This document shows positions 33,188 to 41,799 of a stretch of 64,000 nucleotides of DNA, in pieces. How positions within the stretch are numbered: the first letter of the stretch is position 1; each line of letters starts with the position of its first letter. The notes under the pieces were generated by a model, which made no database searches, was not told where the DNA came from, and was given only the letters and a program-made list of their open reading frames with translations. The stretch is from Gammaproteobacteria bacterium. GTDB lineage: Bacteria > Pseudomonadota > Gammaproteobacteria > Steroidobacterales > Woeseiaceae. The DNA lies in the NCBI GenBank assembly GCA_024640305.1, contig JAHEFG010000044.1, positions 152,134-216,133 on the forward strand. Reading direction: 5' to 3'. The translations under genes and the position numbers were made by a program.

Positions 33188-34120
33188 TTAAGACAGTCTT
33201 AGCTGCACGACTCGATCCGGAAAATCAGTAAAGAGACCATCGACACCTAGATCGACAACGAAAAAGCGCACCAGATCTTCAAACGATGAAAAACCTGGTG
33301 GTAATTCATCTGCCCTGAATGTGTATGGATGAACAGCCAGCCCGGCCGTGTGAGCACGCATTACCAGGTCGCCGGGTCGCGGAGCGTTATCCACGAGTTC
33401 GTACAGATTAAGGACCCATGGCCCAATTGCATCGACCGTTTCGGCCAGCTCCGTGATTCCGTCGGCGGATCTGATGAAGTCGAAGTCAGTTGCCGCCTCT
33501 CCCCAACTATTCTCGCCGATGAGTTGCACCAATTTGAAAGGCGTGTCGAATTCGATCTTCAGGCGCTTGAGCTCTGCAAAATCGAAGCACTGGATATACA
33601 CCGGATCGTCAATATTCTCGTAACCGCCATCCATTATGACCCTGAGGAAGCCCGGCGTAATATCGACCCCCTCCTGCCGGTGCCATGCCGGGCGCTTGAT
33701 CTCCGGGTAGATACCAACCTGTCGCCCTGAATTGGCATTCAGCTGCCTGATGAACTCAAGCTCCTCGGCAAACGTATTGATTGTGAAGTCACCGGACTGT
33801 GCCGGGTAACGCCCAGGGTAGACCGCGCTGCCATCCGCGTTCATGCGTTCCCAGACGCTTAAGGAGCGAAGCTCCTCGAGGTCAAAATCCCGGACGTAGT
33901 AGCGCCCATCGTCACGCGCACGCGTTGGGAAACACTTCGCTACGTTAGTGACGCGGTCGAGATATATGTCATGTAGTACAACGAGCTCATCGTCGCGGGT
34001 CGCGACAACATCCTGCTCGAGATAGTCTGCACCCATTTTGTGAGCGAGGGCTTTCGCGTCAAGTGTGTGCTCAGGCAGATAACCAGAAGCCCCGCGGTGG
34101 GCAATGACTAATGGAATCAT
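33188..34120 (-). CDS. glpQ: Glycerophosphodiester phosphodiesterase
   Basis: A 310-residue GDPD-family enzyme that hydrolyses glycerophosphodiesters to glycerol-3-phosphate and alcohol. The catalytic HRGASGYLPEHT motif is at residues 8-19, then EQDVVATRDDELVVLHD and YPEIKRP, giving the metal and acid/base residues. The length and internal insertions match the GlpQ (periplasmic) type rather than UgpQ. However, no signal peptide is encoded upstream of Met1, so it seems cytoplasmic. It follows the TIR-like gene and precedes the TlpA operon on the same strand, with only 27 bases to the TlpA start; cotranscription is possible. Confidence 0.93.
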   Translation of the reverse strand: MIPLVIAHRGASGYLPEHTLDAKALAHKMGADYLEQDVVATRDDELVVLHDIYLDRVTNVAKCFPTRARDDGRYYVRDFDLEELRSLSVWERMNADGSAVYPGRYPAQSGDFTINTFAEELEFIRQLNANSGRQVGIYPEIKRPAWHRQEGVDITPGFLRVIMDGGYENIDDPVYIQCFDFAELKRLKIEFDTPFKLVQLIGENSWGEAATDFDFIRSADGITELAETVDAIGPWVLNLYELVDNAPRPGDLVMRAHTAGLAVHPYTFRADELPPGFSSFEDLVRFFVVDLGVDGLFTDFPDRVVQLRLS

Positions 34121-34157
34121 CTGGTATTCACATTAAGAACAGTTTATAAGTTTTTGA

Positions 34158-34634
34158 TTATTCGATCTTTCCATCGGCATCAAAGCCCGGGAAGTCAAGA
34201 ACCTCCCATCGTGCCGTTTCTTCACCACGGCCCTGGCGCTTGATTGCATCAACAATTTCCCGCGCGTTCCATTCGACGTGTTCAGCGACGCGCTCCACGA
34301 TAGTCTCAGGGGTTTCGGTCATGCCACCAAACGGTCTGATAGCGATCATCCCGATACTGTTCGCCTCCGCAACATCCATCATGTAACTGACCAAGTCGCC
34401 CTTGTTCTCGTATGCACCAGCAACCACGACGAACGCCTCGGCCGCTTTGATCTGCTCGATGAGCTCGTCCTTAATTGCCTCAACCCCTCCTCCCGACGGG
34501 ATGTTCTCGGGCTTGCTGACATTGACGTAATAAAAACGGTCGACGCTCTCCAGGAACTCAAATACTCGAATGTAATCGTCACTTTCATCAAATACATGGG
34601 TGACAAACACCCGGATCGGATTGTTTTCGGACAC
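34158..34634 (-). CDS. Solo TIR-like (DUF1863-type) domain protein
   Basis: A 158-residue protein of a single alpha/beta domain. The start RVFVTHVFDESDDYIRVFEFL, a basic loop, then EAFVVVAGAYENKGDLVSYMMDVAEANSIGMIAIRPFG, and ERVAEHVEWNAREIVDAI, resemble the TIR-like DUF1863 fold found in Thoeris ThsB and related proteins. The putative strand-loop order is compatible with an NAD or nucleotide pocket, but I cannot confirm catalytic residues. No Thoeris ThsA-like partner is next to it. The neighbours are glpQ and a divergent EEP hydrolase. It could be a standalone regulator or a remnant of a defence module. Confidence 0.6.
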   Translation of the reverse strand: MSENNPIRVFVTHVFDESDDYIRVFEFLESVDRFYYVNVSKPENIPSGGGVEAIKDELIEQIKAAEAFVVVAGAYENKGDLVSYMMDVAEANSIGMIAIRPFGGMTETPETIVERVAEHVEWNAREIVDAIKRQGRGEETARWEVLDFPGFDADGKIE

Positions 34635-34764
34635 CGCCCGCTCCCACTGAGTTAACGCAATAGGCCAAGTTTATCCAATTCGAGGGGTGGTTGTGCAACT
34701 GCGTTGTTTTCGCAGTCAATGGTTCCCATGCAAACACTGATTCTGTATCGTATCGGTACCTGCC

Positions 34765-35502
34765 ATGCGACTCCTCCTGTACAACATTCGATACGCCGTC
34801 GGCGGTGGCGCGAGCATGCACATGCCGCTACCGGGAGCAGGATATGTACTCGGAAACCGGAGCGTTTTACCGGAGCTAACAACGTTCATTAAGTCCGTTG
34901 ATCCGGATATCGTCGGCCTGATCGAGGTCGATACCGGTTCGATACGCAGCCGCAAGGTGAACCAGGCCGAGAAAATTGCTTCAGATCTCAGCATGAACAC
35001 CTCCTACGAGACCAAGTACGGCTCAAAATCTCTGAACCAGCTTCTGCCTATCGTCCGCAAGCAGGGAAATGCGTTTATGGCAGCGGCCCGCGTTCATGGT
35101 GAGACATTTCATTATTTTGATACCGGGATCAAGCGTCTGATCATCGAGCTGGAAATGCGGGAATTCGCAGTTTTCCTGGTTCACTTGTCGCTCAAGTATC
35201 GTCATCGTCATCTCCAACTGCGTCATTTGTATGACCTGATCGAAAAGACGAAAAAACCGGTTATCGTGGCAGGTGATTTCAATACATTTTGGGGTGAGAA
35301 TGAGATCTACCTGTTTAAACGGGCTGCGCGACTTCAGTCTGCCAATGTCGAATGCATTCCTACCTACCCCAGCCGCGCACCAAGGAAAGAGCTGGATTTC
35401 ATCCTGTTCCAGGAGGGAATTAACGTGACAAATTTCGAAGTACCGCAAGTACGCTATTCAGACCACTTGCCCCTGGTCTGCGATTTTGACGTTGTTAAGT
35501 AA
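34765..35502 (+). CDS. Endonuclease/exonuclease/phosphatase family protein
   Basis: A 245-residue protein of the EEP fold (DNase I, exonuclease III, sphingomyelinase, inositol-phosphatase). Motifs: LLLYNIRYAVGG near the start, DPDIVGLIEVDTGS (catalytic Glu), the AGDFNTFWGE segment and the final YSDHLPLVCDF with His. No signal peptide is present, so the action is probably cytoplasmic. The substrate could be nucleic acid or a phospholipid/phosphate ester. The stop overlaps the ribosome site of the fadJ gene, so the two are likely cotranscribed. Confidence 0.88.
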   Translation: MRLLLYNIRYAVGGGASMHMPLPGAGYVLGNRSVLPELTTFIKSVDPDIVGLIEVDTGSIRSRKVNQAEKIASDLSMNTSYETKYGSKSLNQLLPIVRKQGNAFMAAARVHGETFHYFDTGIKRLIIELEMREFAVFLVHLSLKYRHRHLQLRHLYDLIEKTKKPVIVAGDFNTFWGENEIYLFKRAARLQSANVECIPTYPSRAPRKELDFILFQEGINVTNFEVPQVRYSDHLPLVCDFDVVK

Positions 35503-35512
35503 GGAGCCGAAA

Positions 35513-37525
35513 TTGGAGAATTGGACATCAGAAACGGATGGCGATGGCATCGCCTGGCTGCGGCTCGATAAGGCTGACTCCAAGGTTAATGTTCTTTCGT
35601 CCGACGTGTTACTCGAACTTGGTTCGTTCATTGATTCGATCGCCACCAAGCCGCTGAAAGGTCTTGTTATCTATTCGGGCAAGAGCACAGGCTTTGTCAT
35701 GGGCGCCGATATCAGCGAATTCACGACTATCGATGACCCTGAACGTGCCTATGAAGTAACGCGACTTGGTCAAGAATTGTTTAACAGGATCGAAGCCCTG
35801 GATTACCCGACGGTCGCGGCACTAAATGGGTTTGCGTTGGGTGGCGGACTCGAACTGGCAATGGCCTTTGACTATCGCCTGGCCCTGGCGAGCAAAAAGC
35901 GTGTGCTCGGGTTGCCGGAAGTGAAATTGGGCTTGCACCCTGGGTTCGGCGGCACCGTTCGCATCATACAAATTTGCGGCGTAAGACAAGGCATGCCCAT
36001 CATGTTGACCGGTGCACCGATTACGGTCGACAAGGCACGCAGGATAGGGCTGGTAGATCGCATTGCCACTGAAGACAACTGGCGCCAGGCGTCGAAAGAG
36101 CTTATTGCGGCGGCTACACCGAAACAGACAGCACCGCTTGTCGACAAGATCATGAACATCGGTTTGCTGCGTCCTTTGGTCAAATCGATGCTCATAAAGC
36201 AAGTCGCCAGCAAGGCGCGCAAAGACCACTACCCGGCTCCGTACGCCATGATTGATCTTTGGTCCCGATTTGGAGCTTCAACTGAAAAGGGTTATGAAGG
36301 AGAGGCACGGTCGTTCGCCAAGTTAATGTGCTCGAGTACGTCACGAAATCTCGTTCGCGTATTCTTTTTGCAGAGCAAATTAAAAGGCCAGGGCAACAAG
36401 ACCGAGAAGAAGATCGAGCATGTCCATGTCGTGGGCGCGGGCGTAATGGGTGGCGATATCGCAGCGTGGTGTGCCCTTCGCGGACACAGCGTGACGCTGC
36501 AGGATCGCGAGGAAAAATACGTCGAGCCAGCAATGGCGCGAGCGAAGAAGTTATTCGAAAAACGCGTCAGGGATGAAGATGAGCGTGCGGCGACGTCGGC
36601 GAGATTGCTCTCGGATGTTAATGGCGACGGTGTTGCAAAAGCCGACCTCGTGATCGAGGCTATTTTCGAAAACCTCGAGGCCAAGCAAACCTTGTATAAG
36701 TCGTTGGCCCAAAAAATGAAACCAGACGCGCTATTGGCGACGAATACCTCGAGTATTCGGTTGGAAGATTTACGCACGGTATTGGACAAGCCCGAAAAGT
36801 TTGTCGGCATTCATTTCTTTAACCCGGTCGCGCTGATGCCACTGGTCGAAGTTATTAGGTGTGGTGACACCGACCAGGGAGCTCTGGATCAGGGGTTTGC
36901 TTTCGTCAAGGGTATCGGCAAATTCCCACTGGAGTGCTTGAGTTCCCCGGGTTTCGTGGTCAACCGAATTCTCGCGCCGTACATGGCCGAGGCGATGTAC
37001 CTGGCTGAGTCCGGCGTTCCGCTTGTAGCCATTGACAAAGCTGCCGAAAAATTCGGGATGCCCATGGGGCCTATCGAACTAATCGATAGCGTCGGCATCG
37101 ATGTGGCATTGCATGTCTCAAAAGTACTTGGTGCTGCTTCTAATCGACCCGTCCCGGCTGTTCTTGAGGAGATGGTCGAAAAAGGTCACCTGGGCCGCAA
37201 GTCTGGCCATGGTTTTTACGAATGGCAGGATGGCAAGGCCGTCAAACCGACTGCTCAAGCCGGCAACGTTCCAGACGATCTGGAAGATCGACTTATCCTG
37301 CCCATGGTCAACGAGGCCGTTGCCTGCCTCGCAGATGGTGTTGTTACAGACAGTGACCTGCTGGACGCGGGCGTTATTTTTGGAACCGGCTTTGCGCCAT
37401 TCCGTGGCGGGCCGGTAAATTATGCGCGTGAACGAGGCCTCGACGCGGTCAGGAATAGCCTCGAAAAACTATCGTCAATCCATGGTGATCGATTCAATCC
37501 ACACCCGGGATGGTCCGACCTTTAG
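35513..37525 (+). CDS. fadJ: FadJ/FadB-type multifunctional beta-oxidation enzyme
   Basis: A 670-residue enzyme joining enoyl-CoA hydratase and 3-hydroxyacyl-CoA dehydrogenase. The hydratase part (about 1-290) has ALNGFALGGGLELAMAFDYRLA and LPEVKLGLHPGFGG, carrying the two catalytic Glu. The dehydrogenase part has the NAD motif VVGAGVMGGDIAAWCALRG and NPVALMPLVEV, then a second dehydrogenase repeat. The start is a TTG at 35513 with AAGGAG six bases upstream; the upstream alternative frame opening has no ribosome site. It converts enoyl-CoA to 3-ketoacyl-CoA; a thiolase partner is not in view. Length and order fit FadJ. Confidence 0.93.
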   Translation: MENWTSETDGDGIAWLRLDKADSKVNVLSSDVLLELGSFIDSIATKPLKGLVIYSGKSTGFVMGADISEFTTIDDPERAYEVTRLGQELFNRIEALDYPTVAALNGFALGGGLELAMAFDYRLALASKKRVLGLPEVKLGLHPGFGGTVRIIQICGVRQGMPIMLTGAPITVDKARRIGLVDRIATEDNWRQASKELIAAATPKQTAPLVDKIMNIGLLRPLVKSMLIKQVASKARKDHYPAPYAMIDLWSRFGASTEKGYEGEARSFAKLMCSSTSRNLVRVFFLQSKLKGQGNKTEKKIEHVHVVGAGVMGGDIAAWCALRGHSVTLQDREEKYVEPAMARAKKLFEKRVRDEDERAATSARLLSDVNGDGVAKADLVIEAIFENLEAKQTLYKSLAQKMKPDALLATNTSSIRLEDLRTVLDKPEKFVGIHFFNPVALMPLVEVIRCGDTDQGALDQGFAFVKGIGKFPLECLSSPGFVVNRILAPYMAEAMYLAESGVPLVAIDKAAEKFGMPMGPIELIDSVGIDVALHVSKVLGAASNRPVPAVLEEMVEKGHLGRKSGHGFYEWQDGKAVKPTAQAGNVPDDLEDRLILPMVNEAVACLADGVVTDSDLLDAGVIFGTGFAPFRGGPVNYARERGLDAVRNSLEKLSSIHGDRFNPHPGWSDL

Positions 37526-37646
37526 GCGTGCGTCTCCTTAATCCGCCCTAAACTGTGCGCCGCTTCACGCTGCGTGCTATAGCAGTACCGGAAGTCGTTG
37601 AATTAAAGGTAGAATACCGCGTATATGAGCGTTATCAGGATAATAT

Positions 37647-38687
37647 ATGACCGGTGAGCAGATAAGCGCAACGCTGCTCAAGCGTTTTTCGCCAATAAAT
37701 GGACTGAAGCGCGACAACCTTGCAGCTCTTTTGCGCAAGGTACAGTTGCGTGAGCTATCACCAGGCCAGGTGTTGTTCAAGGAAGGCGACACTGAGAAGC
37801 GCACGTTTTACGTTGTTACTGGCATTCTCGAGTTGCTGGATCAGGGTAAAGTCGTAGAGACGGTTGAAGGTGGTACGGATCCAGCCCGTAACCCGGTTGC
37901 GCCGATATTTCCAAGGCGATTGTCCGCGCGGGCACGCGACCGTGTGCAATTCATCTCGATAGACAGCGACTTGCTTGACGTCATGCTGACGTGGGATCAA
38001 ACCGGCACTTATGAAGTGTCCGAGTTACAGGGCAAATCCGACGCTGGCGGCGAAGACTGGATGACGATGCTGCTGCAGACAAAAGCATTTCACAAGATAC
38101 CGCCAGCAAATATTCAAGCGATCTTCATGCGAATGCAGCAGATCAACTACAAAAGCGGTGATGTCATCCTCAAGCAAGGTGCCGAAGGTGACTATTTCTA
38201 CGTTCTGACCAGAGGTCAGGCAGTCGTGACGCGCGAGACTCCTTTGTCAAAAGAGGGAATCAAGCTTGCAGAGTTGCAGGTTGGTGATACTTTCGGTGAA
38301 GAAGCGCTGATTTCAGATGCTAAACGCAACGCGACCGTGACGATGACTGCTGATGGTTCGGTGATGCGCCTCGGCAAGGATGATTTTAAAAAGCTCCTGA
38401 ACGAGCCCATGCTGGAATGGTTGTCGCAGGAAGAAGCTGAGAAGATCGTTGCCAGTGGCGGCAGATGGCTCGATGTGCGCTTGCCGAGTGAGTTCGATAA
38501 CCAGCACATGGACGGTGCGGTTAACATTCCGCTCTACTTCATTCGACTGAAAATCAATACGCTTGATCGCGATACAAAGTACGTCGTTTGTTGTGATACG
38601 GGGCGACGCAGCTCAGCCGGCGCTTACATTCTCAATGAGCGCGGTTATCAGGCCTACGTCTTGCGCGGCGGGATTAACAAGAACTAG
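37647..38687 (+). CDS. Double cNMP-binding domain protein with C-terminal rhodanese
   Basis: A 346-residue protein with a degenerate cNMP-binding domain (about 1-120), a second cNMP-binding domain (about 135-260, with FGEEALISDAKRNATVT, the cyclic-nucleotide pocket signature) and a rhodanese domain (about 265-346). The rhodanese active-site loop is CDTGRRSS with Cys316. No DNA-binding helix-turn-helix is seen, so it is not a Crp-type regulator. It may couple cyclic-nucleotide signalling to sulphur transfer. AGGA lies 7 bases before the ATG. It is followed by a convergent PilZ gene (a c-di-GMP-type domain). Confidence 0.9.
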   Translation: MTGEQISATLLKRFSPINGLKRDNLAALLRKVQLRELSPGQVLFKEGDTEKRTFYVVTGILELLDQGKVVETVEGGTDPARNPVAPIFPRRLSARARDRVQFISIDSDLLDVMLTWDQTGTYEVSELQGKSDAGGEDWMTMLLQTKAFHKIPPANIQAIFMRMQQINYKSGDVILKQGAEGDYFYVLTRGQAVVTRETPLSKEGIKLAELQVGDTFGEEALISDAKRNATVTMTADGSVMRLGKDDFKKLLNEPMLEWLSQEEAEKIVASGGRWLDVRLPSEFDNQHMDGAVNIPLYFIRLKINTLDRDTKYVVCCDTGRRSSAGAYILNERGYQAYVLRGGINKN

Positions 38688-38700
38688 TACGTAGCGACCG

Positions 38701-39039
38701 CTACATCGTGTGTGTGGGTTTATCTCCGCCGAGTGCACCGGCCAGATAATTTTCGATCTTCTTTTGCGTGTTGCCTTGATCCTGATCCGAGAACTGCACG
38801 CCTATGCCAGCGGTGCGTTTGCCCTGCGCGCCTTTTGGCGTCATCCAGATAACCGTACCCGCAACCGGGATTTTTTCTTCTTCGCCCATCAGGTTCAGAA
38901 GCATGAACACTTCGTCTCCCAGGCGATAAGAGCTGTTTGTTGGTATGAACAGGCCACCGTTAATCACGAACGGCATATACGCCAGGTACAAGGCGCTCTT
39001 GTCCTTAATGGTCAGCGTCAGTAGTCCTGGTTTACTCAT
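38701..39039 (-). CDS. pilZ: PilZ domain protein
   Basis: A 112-residue protein of the type IV pilus PilZ group, recognised by GGLFIPTNSSYRLGDEVFMLLNLMGEEEKIPVAGTVIWMTP (here quoted only in part) and a conserved GIGVQF. Type IV pilus PilZ proteins lack the RxxxR motif that binds c-di-GMP, and none is seen here, so it probably acts through protein contacts in pilus assembly. It sits at the end of the fabG-acpP-fabF-mltG-tmk-holB-pilZ cluster, its usual place in gammaproteobacteria. Confidence 0.88.
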   Translation of the reverse strand: MSKPGLLTLTIKDKSALYLAYMPFVINGGLFIPTNSSYRLGDEVFMLLNLMGEEEKIPVAGTVIWMTPKGAQGKRTAGIGVQFSDQDQGNTQKKIENYLAGALGGDKPTHTM

Positions 39040-39061
39040 GTACTTCCCTCGTTACCTGCTG

Positions 39062-40030
39062 TTACCGCATCGGGTCGCGCAGCGGATCCTGGCCCGTATT
39101 CTTAAGGCCCTCGGACCAGTCAATAAGCAAGCTTTCCAGCGTCAGTTGCTTGTTGAAAGACCCTGCCGGCTGCCCACGCAGCCCGTTGATTATGTCTAGA
39201 TAGCAGAACAGATTTCGCCTGTCTATGCGCTTGAGCACAGATTCATCGATAACACCCGAAACGCCGGTTTTTTTGCCCGTAAGACCCAAAATTGCGCCAT
39301 GCTGAACCTGTCGTGCCAGCCAGTCCAGCACAAATGGCGCATCCAATTTTGTCCATTTTGCCGCGATTTCAAGTGCGGATGCTGAGCCGCTTCCGACAGC
39401 CGCGAAATCCCGCCCCATGGCGATATGTGTATCCAGTTGCTCGAGCGCGGTGATGGCAGCCAGGGGCGCGTTACCGGCCAAAGCCAGGGCTTGCGGCCAG
39501 ACAGCTCCTGGTTGCAGTCGGTCCAGCCACTCCAGGCCGTCGGCAACAGCCGGCACGGCGAAATCAATCCGCTGGCAGCGACTGAAAATGGTTGCTGGCA
39601 GCTTTCCAGACTTGTCAGCCACCAGGATCAACAGCGCATCACCCGGAGGTTCTTCCAAAGTCTTGAGCAGACTATTCGCCGCATTGATGGTCATGGCGTT
39701 GGCGGGCTCGATTATGGCGACCTTGCCCTTACCCTTGTAGCTGGTCAGGCTAAATTCGGCCACGAGTTCACGGATTTGGTCGATACCAATGCTTTCTTTG
39801 TCTTCTGGTGGCGATATAACGCGTAGATCAGCGTGAGACGGCAACTCCGCCGGATATTGCGGCATGTCAGATCTGGCCCCATTGCCGAGTCGCAGCGATG
39901 CAATCCAGGCGGCGGCAGCCCTCTTGCCAACGCCTGCTGGTCCGGCAAGGAGAACCGCATGCGGTTCGCGACCCTGGCGGACGCGATCGAGCCACGAGCC
40001 AGCGAATTGTGCGTGCCATGTAATATTCAT
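39062..40030 (-). CDS. holB: DNA polymerase III subunit delta'
   Basis: A 322-residue clamp-loader subunit. The degenerate P-loop GPAGVGKRAAAAW is at about residues 30-42, followed by NSLLKTLEEPPGDALLILV, the clamp-loader signature, and a sensor-like FSRCQRIDF. The delta' subunit is ATPase-inactive and works in the cytoplasmic clamp-loader complex. It lies 25 bases after tmk on the same strand, the conserved gammaproteobacterial order. Length is near the E. coli protein (334). Confidence 0.92.
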   Translation of the reverse strand: MNITWHAQFAGSWLDRVRQGREPHAVLLAGPAGVGKRAAAAWIASLRLGNGARSDMPQYPAELPSHADLRVISPPEDKESIGIDQIRELVAEFSLTSYKGKGKVAIIEPANAMTINAANSLLKTLEEPPGDALLILVADKSGKLPATIFSRCQRIDFAVPAVADGLEWLDRLQPGAVWPQALALAGNAPLAAITALEQLDTHIAMGRDFAAVGSGSASALEIAAKWTKLDAPFVLDWLARQVQHGAILGLTGKKTGVSGVIDESVLKRIDRRNLFCYLDIINGLRGQPAGSFNKQLTLESLLIDWSEGLKNTGQDPLRDPMR

Positions 40031-40055
40031 AAAAACAATAACTTAAAGATTATAC

Positions 40056-40691
40056 TTAATCCGTTTTGTTACTATCGATCACAGCCACTATCGACTCGAT
40101 CTTGTCACGCACCGTGTTGATGTCCGCAGTCGCATCGACGATGACAAATCGATCGGGATCGGACGCCGCGAGACTCAAATAACATGCTCGAACGCGTTCG
40201 AAAAATGCCGCACGCTCTGATTCTATGCGGTCCGGCGCGCCACGCTTGTCAGCTCGACTCATACCTATTTCTACCGGTGCATCGAGCAATATGGTGACAT
40301 CTGGCTTCAGGTCGCCGAGAACCAGGCTGGCCAGCTGGTCGATGTCCTCCAGTGGCAGCCCTCTCCCGCCACCCTGATAGGCACGACTCGCATCTACAAA
40401 GCGATCGCAGACGACCCAGGTTCCGCTCGCGAGAGCTGGGGCGATAACGTTGTTAACGTGCAGCGAACGTGCAGCGAACATCAGCAAAAGCTCAGCAATG
40501 TCGGGCATAGGCTCGTCACCATGATGGAGCAGCAAATCCCGGATACGCTCGGCCATTGGCGTACCGCCAGGCTCACGCGTAGTCAGAACCGCATAACCGC
40601 GAGCCTCTATCGCTTTTGCGAGGTGCTCGACATTGCTCGACTTGCCAACCCCTTCGATGCCTTCCACCGTAATGAACTTGCCCGTTTCCAT
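40056..40691 (-). CDS. tmk: Thymidylate kinase
   Basis: A 211-residue kinase converting dTMP to dTDP. The P-loop is EGIEGVGKSSNVEHLA at about 10-25, followed by the TTREPGGTPMAERIR segment and the CDRFVDASRAYQGGGRGL active-site loop. Length is standard for bacterial Tmk. It lies between mltG (1 base away) and holB on the same strand, which is the conserved order. Confidence 0.95.
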   Translation of the reverse strand: METGKFITVEGIEGVGKSSNVEHLAKAIEARGYAVLTTREPGGTPMAERIRDLLLHHGDEPMPDIAELLLMFAARSLHVNNVIAPALASGTWVVCDRFVDASRAYQGGGRGLPLEDIDQLASLVLGDLKPDVTILLDAPVEIGMSRADKRGAPDRIESERAAFFERVRACYLSLAASDPDRFVIVDATADINTVRDKIESIVAVIDSNKTD

Positions 40692-40692
40692 C

Positions 40693-41727
40693 CTAATTGC
40701 CTTCCCGTCGCTGCTGCCTGAGACGCTTCAGGTATTCAGCGACCGCTGAATCGTGCTCCGCTTTCGTTGCAGAAAACGCATGGCTGCCATCCCCTAGCCC
40801 GGTTGCGACAAAATACAGCTCTTCGCCATTCGCGGGGTGCAAGGCCGCGTTAATTGCCGCGCGCCCTGGCATCGCAATCGGGGTCGGTGGAAGACCATGC
40901 CGTGTATAGGTGTTGTATGGCGTGTCCGTCTGTAAGTCCTTGCGGGTCAGATTGCCGTTGAAGGCTTTGCCAATGCCGTAAATGACCGTCGGATCCGTCT
41001 GCAAGCGCATGCGTTTGCCTAGTCGACGTATGAACACACCTGATATCTTTGCTCGCTCATCAGCACGCGCCGTCTCTTTTTCGATAATCGATGCCAGTAT
41101 CAGCGCCTCATACTCTGTCTTGACAGGCAGTTCCCCGTCCCGGCCGGCCCATTCTTCACGCAGCACCGCCTGCATCAGATCATATGCCTGTTTAAGCAGT
41201 GCTCGGTCAGTTGTACCGCGGGCAATATGGTAGGTCTCGGGGAGAAAAAGCCCCTCCGGATGGTGAGTGGCCGCATCAAGCTCGTCCAAGAGTGCTGGCC
41301 AGTCTTCATCCGTCAGGCTCGCTTCAATGTTCGCGTTTTGATGCAATGCGTCAAGTAGCTCCCATTGATTCCAGCCTTCAACAATGGTGAATGGATATAG
41401 TTGCACGTCGCCGCTCGTGAACTGCTGCAGCAATTGCACGGGCGTAGTGCCGAACCGGATCATGTAGTCGCCGGCCTGTATAGCATTTGCCTGCCCGACC
41501 CATCTTGCATATACCCGAAACACTTCAGGATGTTCGATGATGGATTGGCTGGCCAGTTCCTCGCTCACCGAACGAAATGAAGCTCCGGGTACTATCTCGA
41601 ACGTCGCGCCTTCTTCGTTTACGGCAACCGGCGTGTGCAGGAAAGCATTTATGCGGACGGCTGCGAAGACCGTTGCAATCAATAAAGCACCGAGTATCAA
41701 GCTGCCAGCAATCAGCAGTCGTCTCAA
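40693..41727 (-). CDS. mltG: Endolytic murein transglycosylase MltG
   Basis: A 344-residue MltG/YceG protein. One N-terminal membrane helix (about residues 4-24) anchors it, followed by the LysM-like and catalytic domain. The catalytic segment ILASIIEKETARADERAKISGVFIRRL contains the essential Glu (in IIEKE). It cuts nascent peptidoglycan strands to set their length, in the periplasm. It is adjacent to tmk (ATG 1 base away) and follows fabF by 72 bases. In many relatives pabC separates fabF and mltG; here it is absent. Confidence 0.94.
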   Translation of the reverse strand: MRRLLIAGSLILGALLIATVFAAVRINAFLHTPVAVNEEGATFEIVPGASFRSVSEELASQSIIEHPEVFRVYARWVGQANAIQAGDYMIRFGTTPVQLLQQFTSGDVQLYPFTIVEGWNQWELLDALHQNANIEASLTDEDWPALLDELDAATHHPEGLFLPETYHIARGTTDRALLKQAYDLMQAVLREEWAGRDGELPVKTEYEALILASIIEKETARADERAKISGVFIRRLGKRMRLQTDPTVIYGIGKAFNGNLTRKDLQTDTPYNTYTRHGLPPTPIAMPGRAAINAALHPANGEELYFVATGLGDGSHAFSATKAEHDSAVAEYLKRLRQQRREGN

Positions 41728-41799
41728 GTCACATACTCCGCAGGGAAAAAATGGTTGTCAAAAGTATCGCAGAGATGGCTGCCAGGCGCGACGGCTCAC

